A stretch of 64,000 nucleotides of DNA from Nephromyces sp. MM_2019. Its lineage: Eukaryota; Apicomplexa; Aconoidasida; Nephromycida. Positions 54,401 to 64,000 of this stretch are shown here, in pieces. Position 1 is the first letter of the stretch. The number at the start of each line of letters is the position of its first letter. The translations under genes were made by a program, and so were the position numbers. The stretch is taken from positions 1 through 64,000 of the forward strand of contig JADHZB010001376.1 in the NCBI GenBank assembly GCA_015657535.1. The letters run 5' to 3'. A model generated the notes under the pieces. It did not search any database and had not been told where the DNA came from. It worked only from the letters and a program-made list of their open reading frames with translations.

Positions 54401-57400
54401 TGCTTTGCTTGGAGTTTTTGATCATCGTTTTCTTAGTATAACCCATGCACACACAATTTTGAGTACTTTGATATTTGAAGATTCAGGGGTTTTATAGCGC
54501 AGATATCTTCTGTTGGAACTATTTTTGTTTGTGAGATGCGTGTGTTTGTGTTGAAATTAGGCGCTTGTTAGAGTATTGGCAATGGTGATTATGTTGGGTG
54601 TGTTGTGTGTGCTGTGGTGTGTCTTGTGGTGTGTGTGTTGTGCTGTGGTGTGTCTTGTGGTGTGTGTTGTGGTGTGTGTGTTGTGTTGTGGTGTGTTATA
54701 TATCCTATGCTGTGGTGTGCATTTTGTGTGTTGTAGTGTGTGTGTATTATGCTGTGCTATGTATACTGTGTTGTGCTGTGTTATGTATACTGTGTTGCAG
54801 TGTGCATTTTGTGTGTTGAGATATTTATTGCGTGTGATACTGTGCGTATTTTCGCATGTGTATTGTGTGTATATGGTATATATGCTGTGTTTTCTGTATG
54901 CAGCTAAAGTTTTTATGTATAACGCATTCTCCTGTCTACCTTTCCGTGAGTGTGTGTCTGGCAGAATTTTATGCTTTGTGCATGGTTTAAATTTGATCAT
55001 CTAGTGCACCTGTGTGTGTCTGTGAGTGTGTGTGCCTCTATTTCATCATCATTACCTACACTATCTATAAATGTATTCTCTCTGGATACATCGTGTTATT
55101 CCACTGCTTTCGTAGCCGCCAGACGTATGAAGGAGGTATAGCCGGAGAGTCTGACGTTGAAGCCCACGGAGGGTATACATACTGCGGTATATATGTCTTT
55201 ATTTTTGCACATACACACACAAACACGTACGGATGTACACAAATATGCACAAATCTCGCCTCTCATATCCACACACACCAATTTGCGTATACGATGATAA
55301 TAATGAAGATGAATGCTTCTTCTTTTCCACGAACAAGCTATTCGATTAATATGTAGAAACATCCAAAAATTTACCATAAACTTGAAATATCTTTATGTTT
55401 GCTGATTTCGGTGTGTTATACTGTTTTTTGTGCTTATGGCGTGTTTGCTATCACGAATACACGCACACACACAATGGTAGTAACTTTGTAAGAAAGCATC
55501 TGTTTTTGCTTTTTCTATCACAAACACATGCACACACTGCAAGGAGGAAAATTTTATCATTTTTGATGAAAATGTATAATGTTTTTCAAATTTTATGGGT
55601 TTAATATACTGATAGTGCTTCACTAACGGATTTTTCTCTTAAAGTTCGTCTCTTGGTTGTCAAATCCCTCTATTCTAGGCTCTTTTAGCTGTGTGTGTGG
55701 TTACAAGAAACACATGTGTGTGAGGTCCAGAGGAAATGCTATATTTTGTCTGTGAAAATCGTAGGAATTACTCTATATTGTGTGTTAAATGTATTTTTTA
55801 TGTGTGTGTGTAATGCAAGCGACACACACCCCATTATATGTGTGTAATGAGCACGGAAGATCTTGTATTTTCTGTTTTTGGAGCTACCATTACCTGTTTT
55901 TGGATTTCAGCTATATCTATCTCTGCTGGTGTTCTCTGGGAATAATGTGCTTATTAAAGTGGCGTGCTGCTTGATGAACACACTGGCTCATGATGTTCTT
56001 TCCATGCACATCTACATACTACTCTGTTGAGATATTTTTGCTTGAAATCGCAGAAAGCAATGAAAATCTTGGTGCATTTTTCAGGTTTTGTTGCCCTCTG
56101 CATACTTGGAAAAGCAGAAAAATTGGATTTGTCAGCACTACTAGTGGGTTTATGTAGTTATTACCTTGTGTGTTTGCTTTTCCATGCTCTGATAACAGCT
56201 TTTTCTATGCTTATATGCAACGTTTTGGCTGTTTTGAGGCATTTTAAGGTGTGTGTTTGGCGTAATTCTGCGCAACTGTAGGAATTTCCCTTTTATTTGC
56301 TGATTTACATATTTTCCCATCAATTTTTCAACATGTGTGCGTATGCTAGCTTGGGATAAATGCTTGCTTGTAAGAGTGTTGTTCTGAGTACATTGCCTAC
56401 TCGTTTAAGCCTAATATGCTACTCTGTGTGTTTTTGTATGCATTTTATTTTTTTTACTGTACACTACAATCTCAAGGCACTGATGAAGATAGCTATATAT
56501 GCGTAGAGTAGTCTTTTAGATATACGTGCAGATAGTTGTGGATATATACAACTACAAATATATGGGTTGATGCAGAGTTATGTATATATAAAAATGTGTG
56601 GATATGTCTATATATATATCTCTCTCTATCTCATATATCTCTCTCTTTATCCATACTACCAAAAGCTGGCTTAGATGTTCCTCTTTGGTTTATCTTCCAA
56701 TTTCCACCTCTTTCTCCCTTATGTGTGTGTACTGCTACATTCAGAAGTGGGTGGCTTTCAGGCAGATGGGGAATGAGGGAGGTTTTCAAGGGCGAAGCAA
56801 CAAACTAGTTGACGCATGCTACTCCTTTTGGGTGGTAATTGCTGAATGCAATAAGAAAATTGATGTTAATTTACCACCGTATATTTGTGTGTTATGCTGC
56901 TTAAATTATACACTCAGTGCACTGTGTGTGTTGTCTCTGCTTCTATTCTTCATAATGTAGACTTTTCTATGTTTTGATAATCTCATTGTTTGTGTGTTAT
57001 GAGTAGCTTTTTGTAGTATATTTTACCCCAAAATATGTGTGCGAACTTTGCATGAGGCCTCCTGTAATTAGGTTTCACGGGTGCTATACTTTTATAGATC
57101 ATTTTGCTGCTCCAGAGTCTACCAAAGGCCTTAATTAGTGGTACATGTCGTGTGTGTTCGCGACTTTACTCAGATTCCCTTTGTAAATTTTCATTTTTAA
57201 GCAGTTATGTCATTTAGTTTTAGTAAAATAACAGTTTGAGGTGTATTTGCTCATTGTATCGCTTGTGTTTTGCTTCTAATTTTATGCATACCTTTGGTTC
57301 TCTTGGTAGAGAGCCCCTTTTAGTATAGTCATTAGAGCTTCTTCAGTGTTTTTTATCACCTTTAGTGAAGTCATTACGGCTTTTTTAGTGGCTTTTTCCT

Positions 57401-60400
57401 CGTTTTCTTCGATGCAAACATATCTTCTCAAAAAGGTTTCTTTTGCTCCTTTAAAAGAGTCTTCAAGCGTTTTCTTTTCTATGATTTTGTGCACTGCTAG
57501 ATTGGTGAATTCGCTCCTTCTTCTACCCCACATAATTGAGGCTGTTTCACTGCAGGGTGGAGTGTTTGCAGCGCTTCGAGAGGCCCTTTTTAAGGCTAAA
57601 AAACCGTTTCCTATAAATCATCAGTGGTTTGCAGAGAAGAATCTTCAGATGTATTTACTTTGCTGCTGTCAAGTCAAAAATGGAGGTTTCAGAGATAAAC
57701 CTGGAGTGTAGGTCTTTGCTTTGTTTGACTAGAGAAAATGCCGGCTTTTTCTCGCATTTATCTTCAACTAGCTGTGCCACACACAAATCTTCACATTCAC
57801 GAAGCTCAAATATCGTTTTTACCTTCAATCATTTAGTTCAATACTGATAGGAGATAGCTGGAATGATATCGAGTACGCCTATTCCATATCGTCTTCATTA
57901 TGCTTTCCTTGTGTGTGCGATGCTTCATATGTGTGTACTAGAAATTCCACCAATCCAGCACACTAATGACTTCTTATACGAAAAAAATAGCAAGTTCATG
58001 GCAAAAAAAGCCATGTTTACTGATATACCAGGCCATGTGTGTGTGTATAGTTCCCACCGTATATGGCTAATTAAAAGTGCTGTTTGCGACACATAGTGTG
58101 TGCTTTGAGAACCTCTGCACTCTAGATGTAGCATAAACCAGAAACTTTCCTTCATTTTTGTTTTTTAGCCGAAGTATTTGCTTAATTTATGCTTTAAAAC
58201 CAGTGAATTTTTCCTGCTTCATGCATTTTTTTTTTTTATTTTGTCGAAATCTATATTTTTTATCATTGGACAATCTTTTACGCTTCCTGGAACCATCTTG
58301 GATGATTTTTCCTTGAAAATATCGATTTTTTCCTCACTCTTTTCGTGGAACACACAGCTTTGATTATTTTTCCCCCCAATTTGTTTTGTATATTTTTTCG
58401 TTACTTTTTTTCGCAACACACATCCTCCTTGAGTTTTCCTTGTAAATCGCTGCGTAGTTTTATTTCTTGCTCTTTCGACGGCGTATCCATTTAAAATTTT
58501 TCTCGCTGGTCAAGCTGCTATAAGTCTGTGCCTTGTATTTAAGACAATCTTCAAATCCGCATCACTGTAATGTCCGAAATATACACCCTTCTTGCTTCAC
58601 TTTCAATCGGTTAATATAGCAAGTTCGGCATCATGGCCTCCACCTGCTATTTCAGCAGGATAATTTTATCTCTACTTTCACTGTTTAATTTCTTTTTGGT
58701 CACTCTTTGAGGATAGTAATTCCCTGCTTGTTGAATTTCTACCTAGTCTTAACCTAGAAAATCACCTTCTCCAGAATATTTAGCTTCAAAAAGTTGACCG
58801 ATTCGCGTTTAAATGAATAATTAGTGAGCAAATTTTTATCATCAATTAGTGATTTTCAAAAGTAGCAGCCTGTTGCCCAGGCCTTGTTAGTTTCATGGTG
58901 TTTTTTGCTAGCTTTAGTTTGCTTTTTTTCGTGCGATTATGTGCTGCTCTTTTTTACGTATATTTTCCTTTTTGAAATTGATTCTTTTGATGTATTTTTT
59001 TCTCTTGTTTAAAGTTGGGAATGAGAGGCTCCTGAAGTCTATATTGTTATATATATTCATCTTGTTTTTATTCATTTTACTGCATTCTAAAGTTTTACTG
59101 TTATTCAGGTATACTAGCGAGCCTCAGTATATTTTTTAACTTTCTATTCAGAGTACCCCATCTTTGTGAAAATTACTCATTATTTGCACGGTGGCTTTAT
59201 GCGTTGAGCATGCTTTTTATATTGTAGCGCACATGCTAACCTCTGCAGACTTGAAATTAGTATGAAAAAAAGTGCGAGATGAAGCCCTTTTGATTGGTTT
59301 TAATTCAACTTTTTTTTGCGACCCATGATTCCCAACACTATTGTAGGCACCCAGATCCCTATCACACCTGCTACTCGCTTTCGGGGCTGTCCTTAGCTGA
59401 ACGCCTCATTTCGGAAGGTAGTTCTAGTTTTTACTCTCTTTGATTATCCTTCAGTGGATGTTTATAATTAATTTATGTTCGGCTTATAGGCCGTGCTTGT
59501 GTTTTGCATCCTTTGCAGCTCGCTAGTTTGTCAATGCATGAGAGCTTTAATAAACTGGCCTTCACACAAGTTTTTGGAAATATTACAACCCGTGGCATTT
59601 TATATACTTTTCTAGTAATGGACCCGTAAGTGCCGGACTGCTTAGCTATGTGCTTTATCATCCCACGACAAATCATCAAGTTCGCTAAGATATGGCGCGC
59701 TTATTAGACACTATTTTAGATGCTAGGCAATGCATGTGAAAAGTCTGGTATTATTTTTATCATTTTTCAGCTCCACATGTGCTGCTCATGCTTAATAGCT
59801 TTCAGCGTTACTCTTTTAATCCCCCCCCGCACTAATTTTTATAATTGCATCTTTTCTAGGCTAACCTATATAATTGACGATTTATTATGGTTTTTTCGTA
59901 GGAGCTTTACATTTCTTCATCATGTGTAAACTTGCAGTATCAACCTGCGCTTATAAGTACGCTTTAGATTGTTTGAATGGGGATCTGCCCTATAGGCTAG
60001 GTCCTTTGCTGTAGCTTTTACAGATGCAGAAGAAGTTCACGTTGTTCACGACTTAAGCTCGGTGACTTAATCACTTTTTTACACTACGCGGCGCTTAATG
60101 CATACCCTGCTAAATTAATGCAAAACGTTTACATACTCTGCAGCTGCTGCTGGCTTTTCCCCGGAGCCCACAAGCGCATCTCAAAATCTACCACCAGCAC
60201 AATTGCCCTGCACTCTTCCTGAAGATTCGGTTGGCGGAAATTCCAATTTTGCCAGGGTAGAAACACAAAATGTAGCGGCGGAAGCAACATCTTCGCTAAG
60301 TACTGAAGAAATTAGAATGCTGGACCTCCTCCCAGTCAGCTCTCTGTACTACAACGTGAGGGAACTCAGGCTAAAAAATGCCAGAGAATATTTCAAAAGC

Positions 60401-60460
60401 CTTCCTTTTATTGAGAAAAAATTGTGCACCCGTGGGACGGAGGGTCATGGAGTATCTTAG
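51474..60460 (+). CDS. FNTB: Protein farnesyltransferase subunit beta
   Basis: Catalytic subunit that attaches farnesyl to the Cys of CaaX proteins, working with an alpha subunit not seen here. Ten phase-matched exons: 51474-51847, 53039-53188, 53507-53593, 54218-54304, 55116-55186, 56085-56143, 56745-56834, 57556-57707, 59347-59417 and 60144-60460 (TAG), giving 485 aa. Order: N-terminal WTLYWISHSLDMLD, first prenyltransferase repeat GGFGGGPGQLAHLASNYAAV, GGFRMHIDGEVDMRGAYLAV, YEGGIAGESDVEAHGGYTYC, RQMGNEGGFQGRSNKLVDAC, NGGFRDKPGV and YHTCYSLSGLSLAE. Zinc ligands are present as Asp and Cys in LVDACYSFW and His in YHTCY; the diphosphate-binding His and Lys are in EAHGGY and SNKLVD. The last exon adds a Ser/Glu-rich insert and ends with an LYYNV motif, like PVYNI of animal enzymes. 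Donors AG|GTGCTG (twice) and AT|GTTAGT are non-consensus but forced by phase. The end of exon 7 could be 3 bp shorter. Confidence 0.96.
52050..52210 (-). CDS. Possible antisense exon inside farnesyltransferase intron 1
   Basis: Within the 1191-bp intron 51848-53038 the - strand holds a well-composed open frame ending in TAA. It encodes about 50 residues: LAKIGSIKPIRVVPRPQKKV followed by VDDLLKHGIVQGGFIRIKVE and EEINSEFAKLH. It is basic/acidic balanced, without low complexity, unlike translated intron elsewhere in the window. Upstream the frame continues into a CA-rich His/Thr-rich stretch, so a 3' splice site or start should lie near 52200-52210; I could not fix it. The family is not recognised. 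It could be the last exon of a nested gene or a retropositioned fragment. Confidence 0.35.
53200..53360 (+). repeat. TG-rich tract in farnesyltransferase intron 2
   Basis: Repeated TGTGTGTG/GTGCATGTGTGCGTG motifs in intron 53189-53506, on the sense strand. Frames across it are low-complexity. Confidence 0.7.
54590..54860 (+). repeat. GTGTTGTGGTGTG microsatellite in farnesyltransferase intron 4
   Basis: About 270 bp of GTGTGTTGTGCTGTGGTGTG-type sequence in intron 54305-55115. It keeps frames open on both strands (Cys/Val-rich on +, Thr/His-rich on -). Confidence 0.85.
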
Positions 60461-61125
60461 ATCAACCTTAGCTGTGTTCGCATCTACAAGGTCACTTCTT
60501 TGTTGGAGCTTCCTGAGCAAAGTGAATTAAGGCTGCGAGTAAAATTTTTATTTGGTATGTAGGGCGCTATTAATCCCTTTTGCAATGGCTATCGTTGCTT
60601 TTGGAAATCGTAAGGCGTGCTTGTACTTGCACAGTGTTGCCCTAATTTCAGAGGAAGCCTGATGGCGCGTCTATTTTATAATATAACTACTAGCCTCTAA
60701 ATATCATGACACCTGTCATCATTGTGAACCCCATGTTGTCTCAGTTACTTAAGACTTAAATTTTTGCAATGTGCCACTCCATCTGAGTCGTCAATTTTCT
60801 GGCGGTAATGTAGTTCATTGGCGACGCATCCTTACCTGAACCTTTTGTGGCTTGCTGCCTCGATTTCATTGATTAGATATTTGTTTACACTTATATAATA
60901 TTCTCTAAATAAATTTCGTTACAACCACTTCTACTGTTTTACCTCGTTCTTACTTTGAGGCTCAAACGAAGAAGTTCAGTCTCTTTGGTAACCTAGCTTT
61001 CACTGGTGACTTAAGCAGTCCATGAATTTCTAGACGTGTGTAAATTCAAGGCTACTAACGTGCCCGACCACTGATTTGCAAGTCACTATGTTAATCAAAC
61101 CTTTTGTATACACGTGCTGCGTAAC

Positions 61126-62026
61126 TCAGTTTTCTAGCTGACACTGCTCTGCTTTCTGCATGAATAAATACTTAACCCTTTGGAGTCCTGATATCGATGG
61201 GAAAACCGCATGGCTGTATTCAATATTGCCTTTTTTAGAAGCTGCTAGACTTTGCTGAGCACCTTTATGCGATAAATACATAATGCGCTCGTGGCGCTGT
61301 AGACGAATTTTAGGGCCCACGAATGTCAGTCTTTATGCGCGCTTACAAATTTTAGTCCATTATATGCTCATACAAGGGTGTTCTGCTGTTTATTGAATGC
61401 TTTGGAATTGATGCAGCTAGGGGTCTATTGTCTGCTAAATTTAATTTTTATTTATAACTGGTAGAACAGCTACCTTCATATTAACAGACGGGCAACGTCC
61501 ACAAATCTCGCGTTATTGATTCATGCTGCGTGAGATGTAAATAAGTTTTTCCAGGGCTGGACCACAATCGGTATTGTGAAGTGTTTTCCACAATTAGCAT
61601 TATCAAGCCTCTTAGCTTTTAACTGCAAAGTTCATCACTTTGTGCCCAACGTAAAATTCCACTTTTCACATACCCACATTATAGATTCCCTGTAAACCCC
61701 ATCTCAATGTTACAACCGTCAGCTTTCACTCTTATCTCTGTACGTGCGACTGTGTTGGACTGAAGGATGTGCTTAACTTAATTGTACCACTTATTTTCTT
61801 GTGGTTTGCTACTTTATTTTGATAGTGAAGGAAGGAAGCATATGATCTAAAGGCTCAAGAAGCCAATGCTTGTATCCGTTGGAAACCCAAAACTTGCTGG
61901 CGCGCACTAAATCCGTAGGCTAGCGGGCGTAACACAGGTGCACGATATATTCCCTCAACCCACACTATAGTGCCTGACATGCGAAGGGTGAACTCTTCAA
62001 CTTCCTTAGTGAGCATGGCTGCATTG
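61126..62026 (-). CDS. Unrecognised gene convergent with farnesyltransferase beta (3' exons)
   Basis: Three phase-matched exons on the - strand: 62026-61894, 61759-61698 and 61330-61126 (TGA). They encode MLTKEVEEFTLRMSGTIVWV, YRAPVLRPLAYGFSARQQ, SNTVARTEIRVKADGCNIEM, then GPKIRLQRHERIMYLSHKGA and a Ser/Ala/Lys-rich C-terminus ending KAEQCQLEN. Composition is globular, with no transmembrane segment. The donor of the middle exon (GG|GTTTAC) is weak. At least one further coding block lies upstream at 62461-62620, but its phase does not connect directly, so an exon is missing. The stop codon is about 670 bp from that of farnesyltransferase beta. No family recognised. Confidence 0.42.
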
Positions 62027-62460
62027 CTAGCTCATGTGTGTTTTACCTAAACCTTACTGCTTAAGCGTGCTTAGTAATCCCACACCCTACTGCTGTGCAT
62101 TAGCTCCCTCACACGCTTCTGCCGAAAGGTGCGTAGCGGAGAAACAAGCGGTTTAATTTTTTCCTTCGCATTCTCCCAAGAGCGGACAGTGCTTACCCTC
62201 TTATTGAGATTTCTTATGTTTTATCGTTTCCCCGGTAATCATAAAAAGAGGCTACTGGGAATCTGGGAACGCTCTGTTGATGCAGCTCTTTGATAGTTTC
62301 CTAATTAGTCATAGATACAAAAGGGCCTGCCAACGGCCTCAGAAAACGATTATGGGTGAGCAAATTGTATGGCAAGCTCCGATACAACAATAATTCTTGC
62401 CATCTGTTCGTAGGCGTTGATCTATCTTAATGGAGATAATCACCAAATCTTTGGAGCAAC

Positions 62461-62620
62461 CTGCAATGTCAATATCCTGCATGATGAACCGTACGCGTAG
62501 ATCCACGGAATGCCATGACGAGCGTCAGGTGGAGCATCAGTACGATATTCATGGTTAACATGCAATGTATCTTCAGAGGTAGTACGAACTATTCCCAAAG
62601 TCCTCACATATAAGCAGGCG
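62461..62620 (-). CDS. Probable upstream exon of the convergent gene
   Basis: A - strand open block ends at a CAG|GTTGCT donor at 62461. It encodes LGIVRTTSEDTLHVNHEYRT and DAPPDARHGIPWIYAYGSSC, hydrophilic and clearly non-repetitive. The 5' boundary is uncertain (frame open to about 62640). It probably belongs to the gene at 61126-62026. Function unknown. Confidence 0.35.
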
Positions 62621-62649
62621 CATTGTTAGGCATACTTTATTCTTCATAT

Positions 62650-64000
62650 CTGAGGCGCATTTGCACGGGTGAATGATACCCAAAACACGGCATTACCTCA
62701 GAATGCGTGCTAAAAAGTATGCCTTATCTTCGAATGGCCTATAGACGTAGCTGCAAACAAAATTAGGTAGGTTAGCATGCATCACCCAAAGGCCTCAGGC
62801 TACTCTTATTACCTCAGGAGTTTATTTCTCCTCACAGCTCTTTCGAAATCAAGTTTCTTGTTGTGAACACGGGAACTCTGCAAGCGCAATAGTCAGTAAA
62901 CTGCTATCTTTTTTAGGTTGTTTGGTTTCCAAGTTTTTTCTAATCTAGCAGCGTTAACATGTACAGCTGACGTGTTGCATGACGCTTATTCAACGCTATA
63001 CTTCTTCTCGGGCATCAGATATGTTGAGTGGAGAAAATATTGAATTATTTAACGTTACATCGGAGCTGTGACGGAAGCTCCAAGTCGTGTACTTGATACA
63101 AATTCTTAATGGCTGAAGGGTATAATGGACATCAGAAGTTCTTCTAGACCTTATTACATCCTAGCTGATTTTCACACTACTGCCTATGCTTCTAATACTA
63201 ATGCAATCCTCCAGCAGCAAACCTTGTTAGTTCGCCTGCATTGCTTAGTAGAAAAGATTCTCAGAAAAATGATACTATCATGCTCCCCAAATTGTATTAG
63301 TTTGCACTCAATCATGAAGGTGTTTTAGGAAACCTTTCCCACCTGTTAGCTTGAAATTGCTATCAGCAATATATACCTGTTGCATGACTACTTGATAGCT
63401 ACTTCTATTGCAGGCTCCTTCCTTATATTATCTGTTAATCCGCGGAGGAAAAAAATTCGCACGTAGTCACATTTATGATAACACATTCACGATATTTTAT
63501 CAAGCTTTTTCGTTTGCTTTGTTTACGCTGACACTCAAAAGAAGAATTGATTCAGTTCAATCGCACGCATCCCTTGAGTTCCAATAATAAACCACCGCCT
63601 GGGAAATTGTTATTTGGCTTAAAAAAACATTAATGTTTAAGGGATATTCTAAGCTATTCAAAGTTAAATCCGTTGTTTTTAAAATAGCTGTTGAAATAAA
63701 GCCTAGCGGAAGTACTAGTATAGATATTGTTATTCAATGTAAAAGCATGAACGTATATATTGTCTACAATCTCACTTAAGTGCTCTTTATCCACAAAATC
63801 CGCGTTTCCTACATGAAGTTGCTTGTTTAATTGGGCTTAACCAGTTTTCCCCTTAAAAAAACCATTGCAATAGCAATCTATATATATTGCACATGCAAAG
63901 AGTAAGATAATTGTAAGTAAGTACATATGCAGTAAATATTTTTTGGCGAGTCATGCTAGATCCGGCTGACAAATTTTTGTACTGTTTAGGTTTCTGCACA
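62650..64000. other. No resolved gene
   Basis: AT-rich sequence. A + strand frame at 63125-63328 (MDIRSSSRPYYILADFHTTA) is protein-like, but so are - strand frames over the same bases, and no splice sites decide between them. I see no repeats or RNA genes. Confidence 0.35.

Noticed and set aside
54557..55004. Open frames of 142-147 codons on both strands
   Set aside because: They span the GTGTTGTGG microsatellite in a farnesyltransferase intron and are low-complexity.

Overview
This is a nuclear, intron-rich eukaryotic window of moderate A+T content. Three genes could be identified with confidence by assembling exons across GT/AG splice sites with matching phase: pyruvate kinase (+ strand, 9 exons, 544 aa), a GCN5-type histone acetyltransferase with bromodomain (- strand, 8 exons, 743 aa) and the beta subunit of protein farnesyltransferase (+ strand, 10 exons, 485 aa). 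A degenerate TTTAGGG block, the protein sequences and the long T/TG-rich introns suggest an apicomplexan or a related alveolate. The exact organism is not determinable here; a moderately AT-rich coccidian- or nephromycid-like genome is my inference. I saw no bacterial operon, CRISPR array, rRNA or convincing tRNA.

Layout. 1-5.7 kb: a long CA-type microsatellite, a telomere-like block, an orphan terminal exon (1547-1891) and a small + strand membrane-protein gene (4333-5694). 6-25.8 kb: mostly - strand genes with short exons. They include a pyridoxamine-oxidase-like split-barrel protein behind a transmembrane segment (7617-11902), unresolved exons (12.2-18.9 kb), and two unrecognised membrane-protein genes assembled exon by exon (20155-22257 and 22803-25263). 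25.8-29.8 kb: weak or unresolved coding signals. 30.1-37.3 kb: pyruvate kinase. 39.3-41.3 kb: a tentative + strand gene in a GC-richer patch. 42.2-48.2 kb: GCN5. 48.3-51.4 kb: a divergent intergenic region with an ~80 bp tandem repeat and a GT microsatellite. 51.5-60.5 kb: farnesyltransferase beta, with a possible antisense exon inside intron 1. 61.1-62.6 kb: an unrecognised - strand gene convergent with it.

The identified genes are housekeeping functions: glycolysis, chromatin acetylation and protein prenylation. Nothing suggests they form a co-regulated pathway. Introns are strongly strand-asymmetric: the sense strand is T- and TG-rich, so transcription direction can be read from base skew. 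Most genes outside the three named ones have no recognisable family. Their exon chains are hypotheses supported by phase-compatible splice sites and peptide quality, not by homology.
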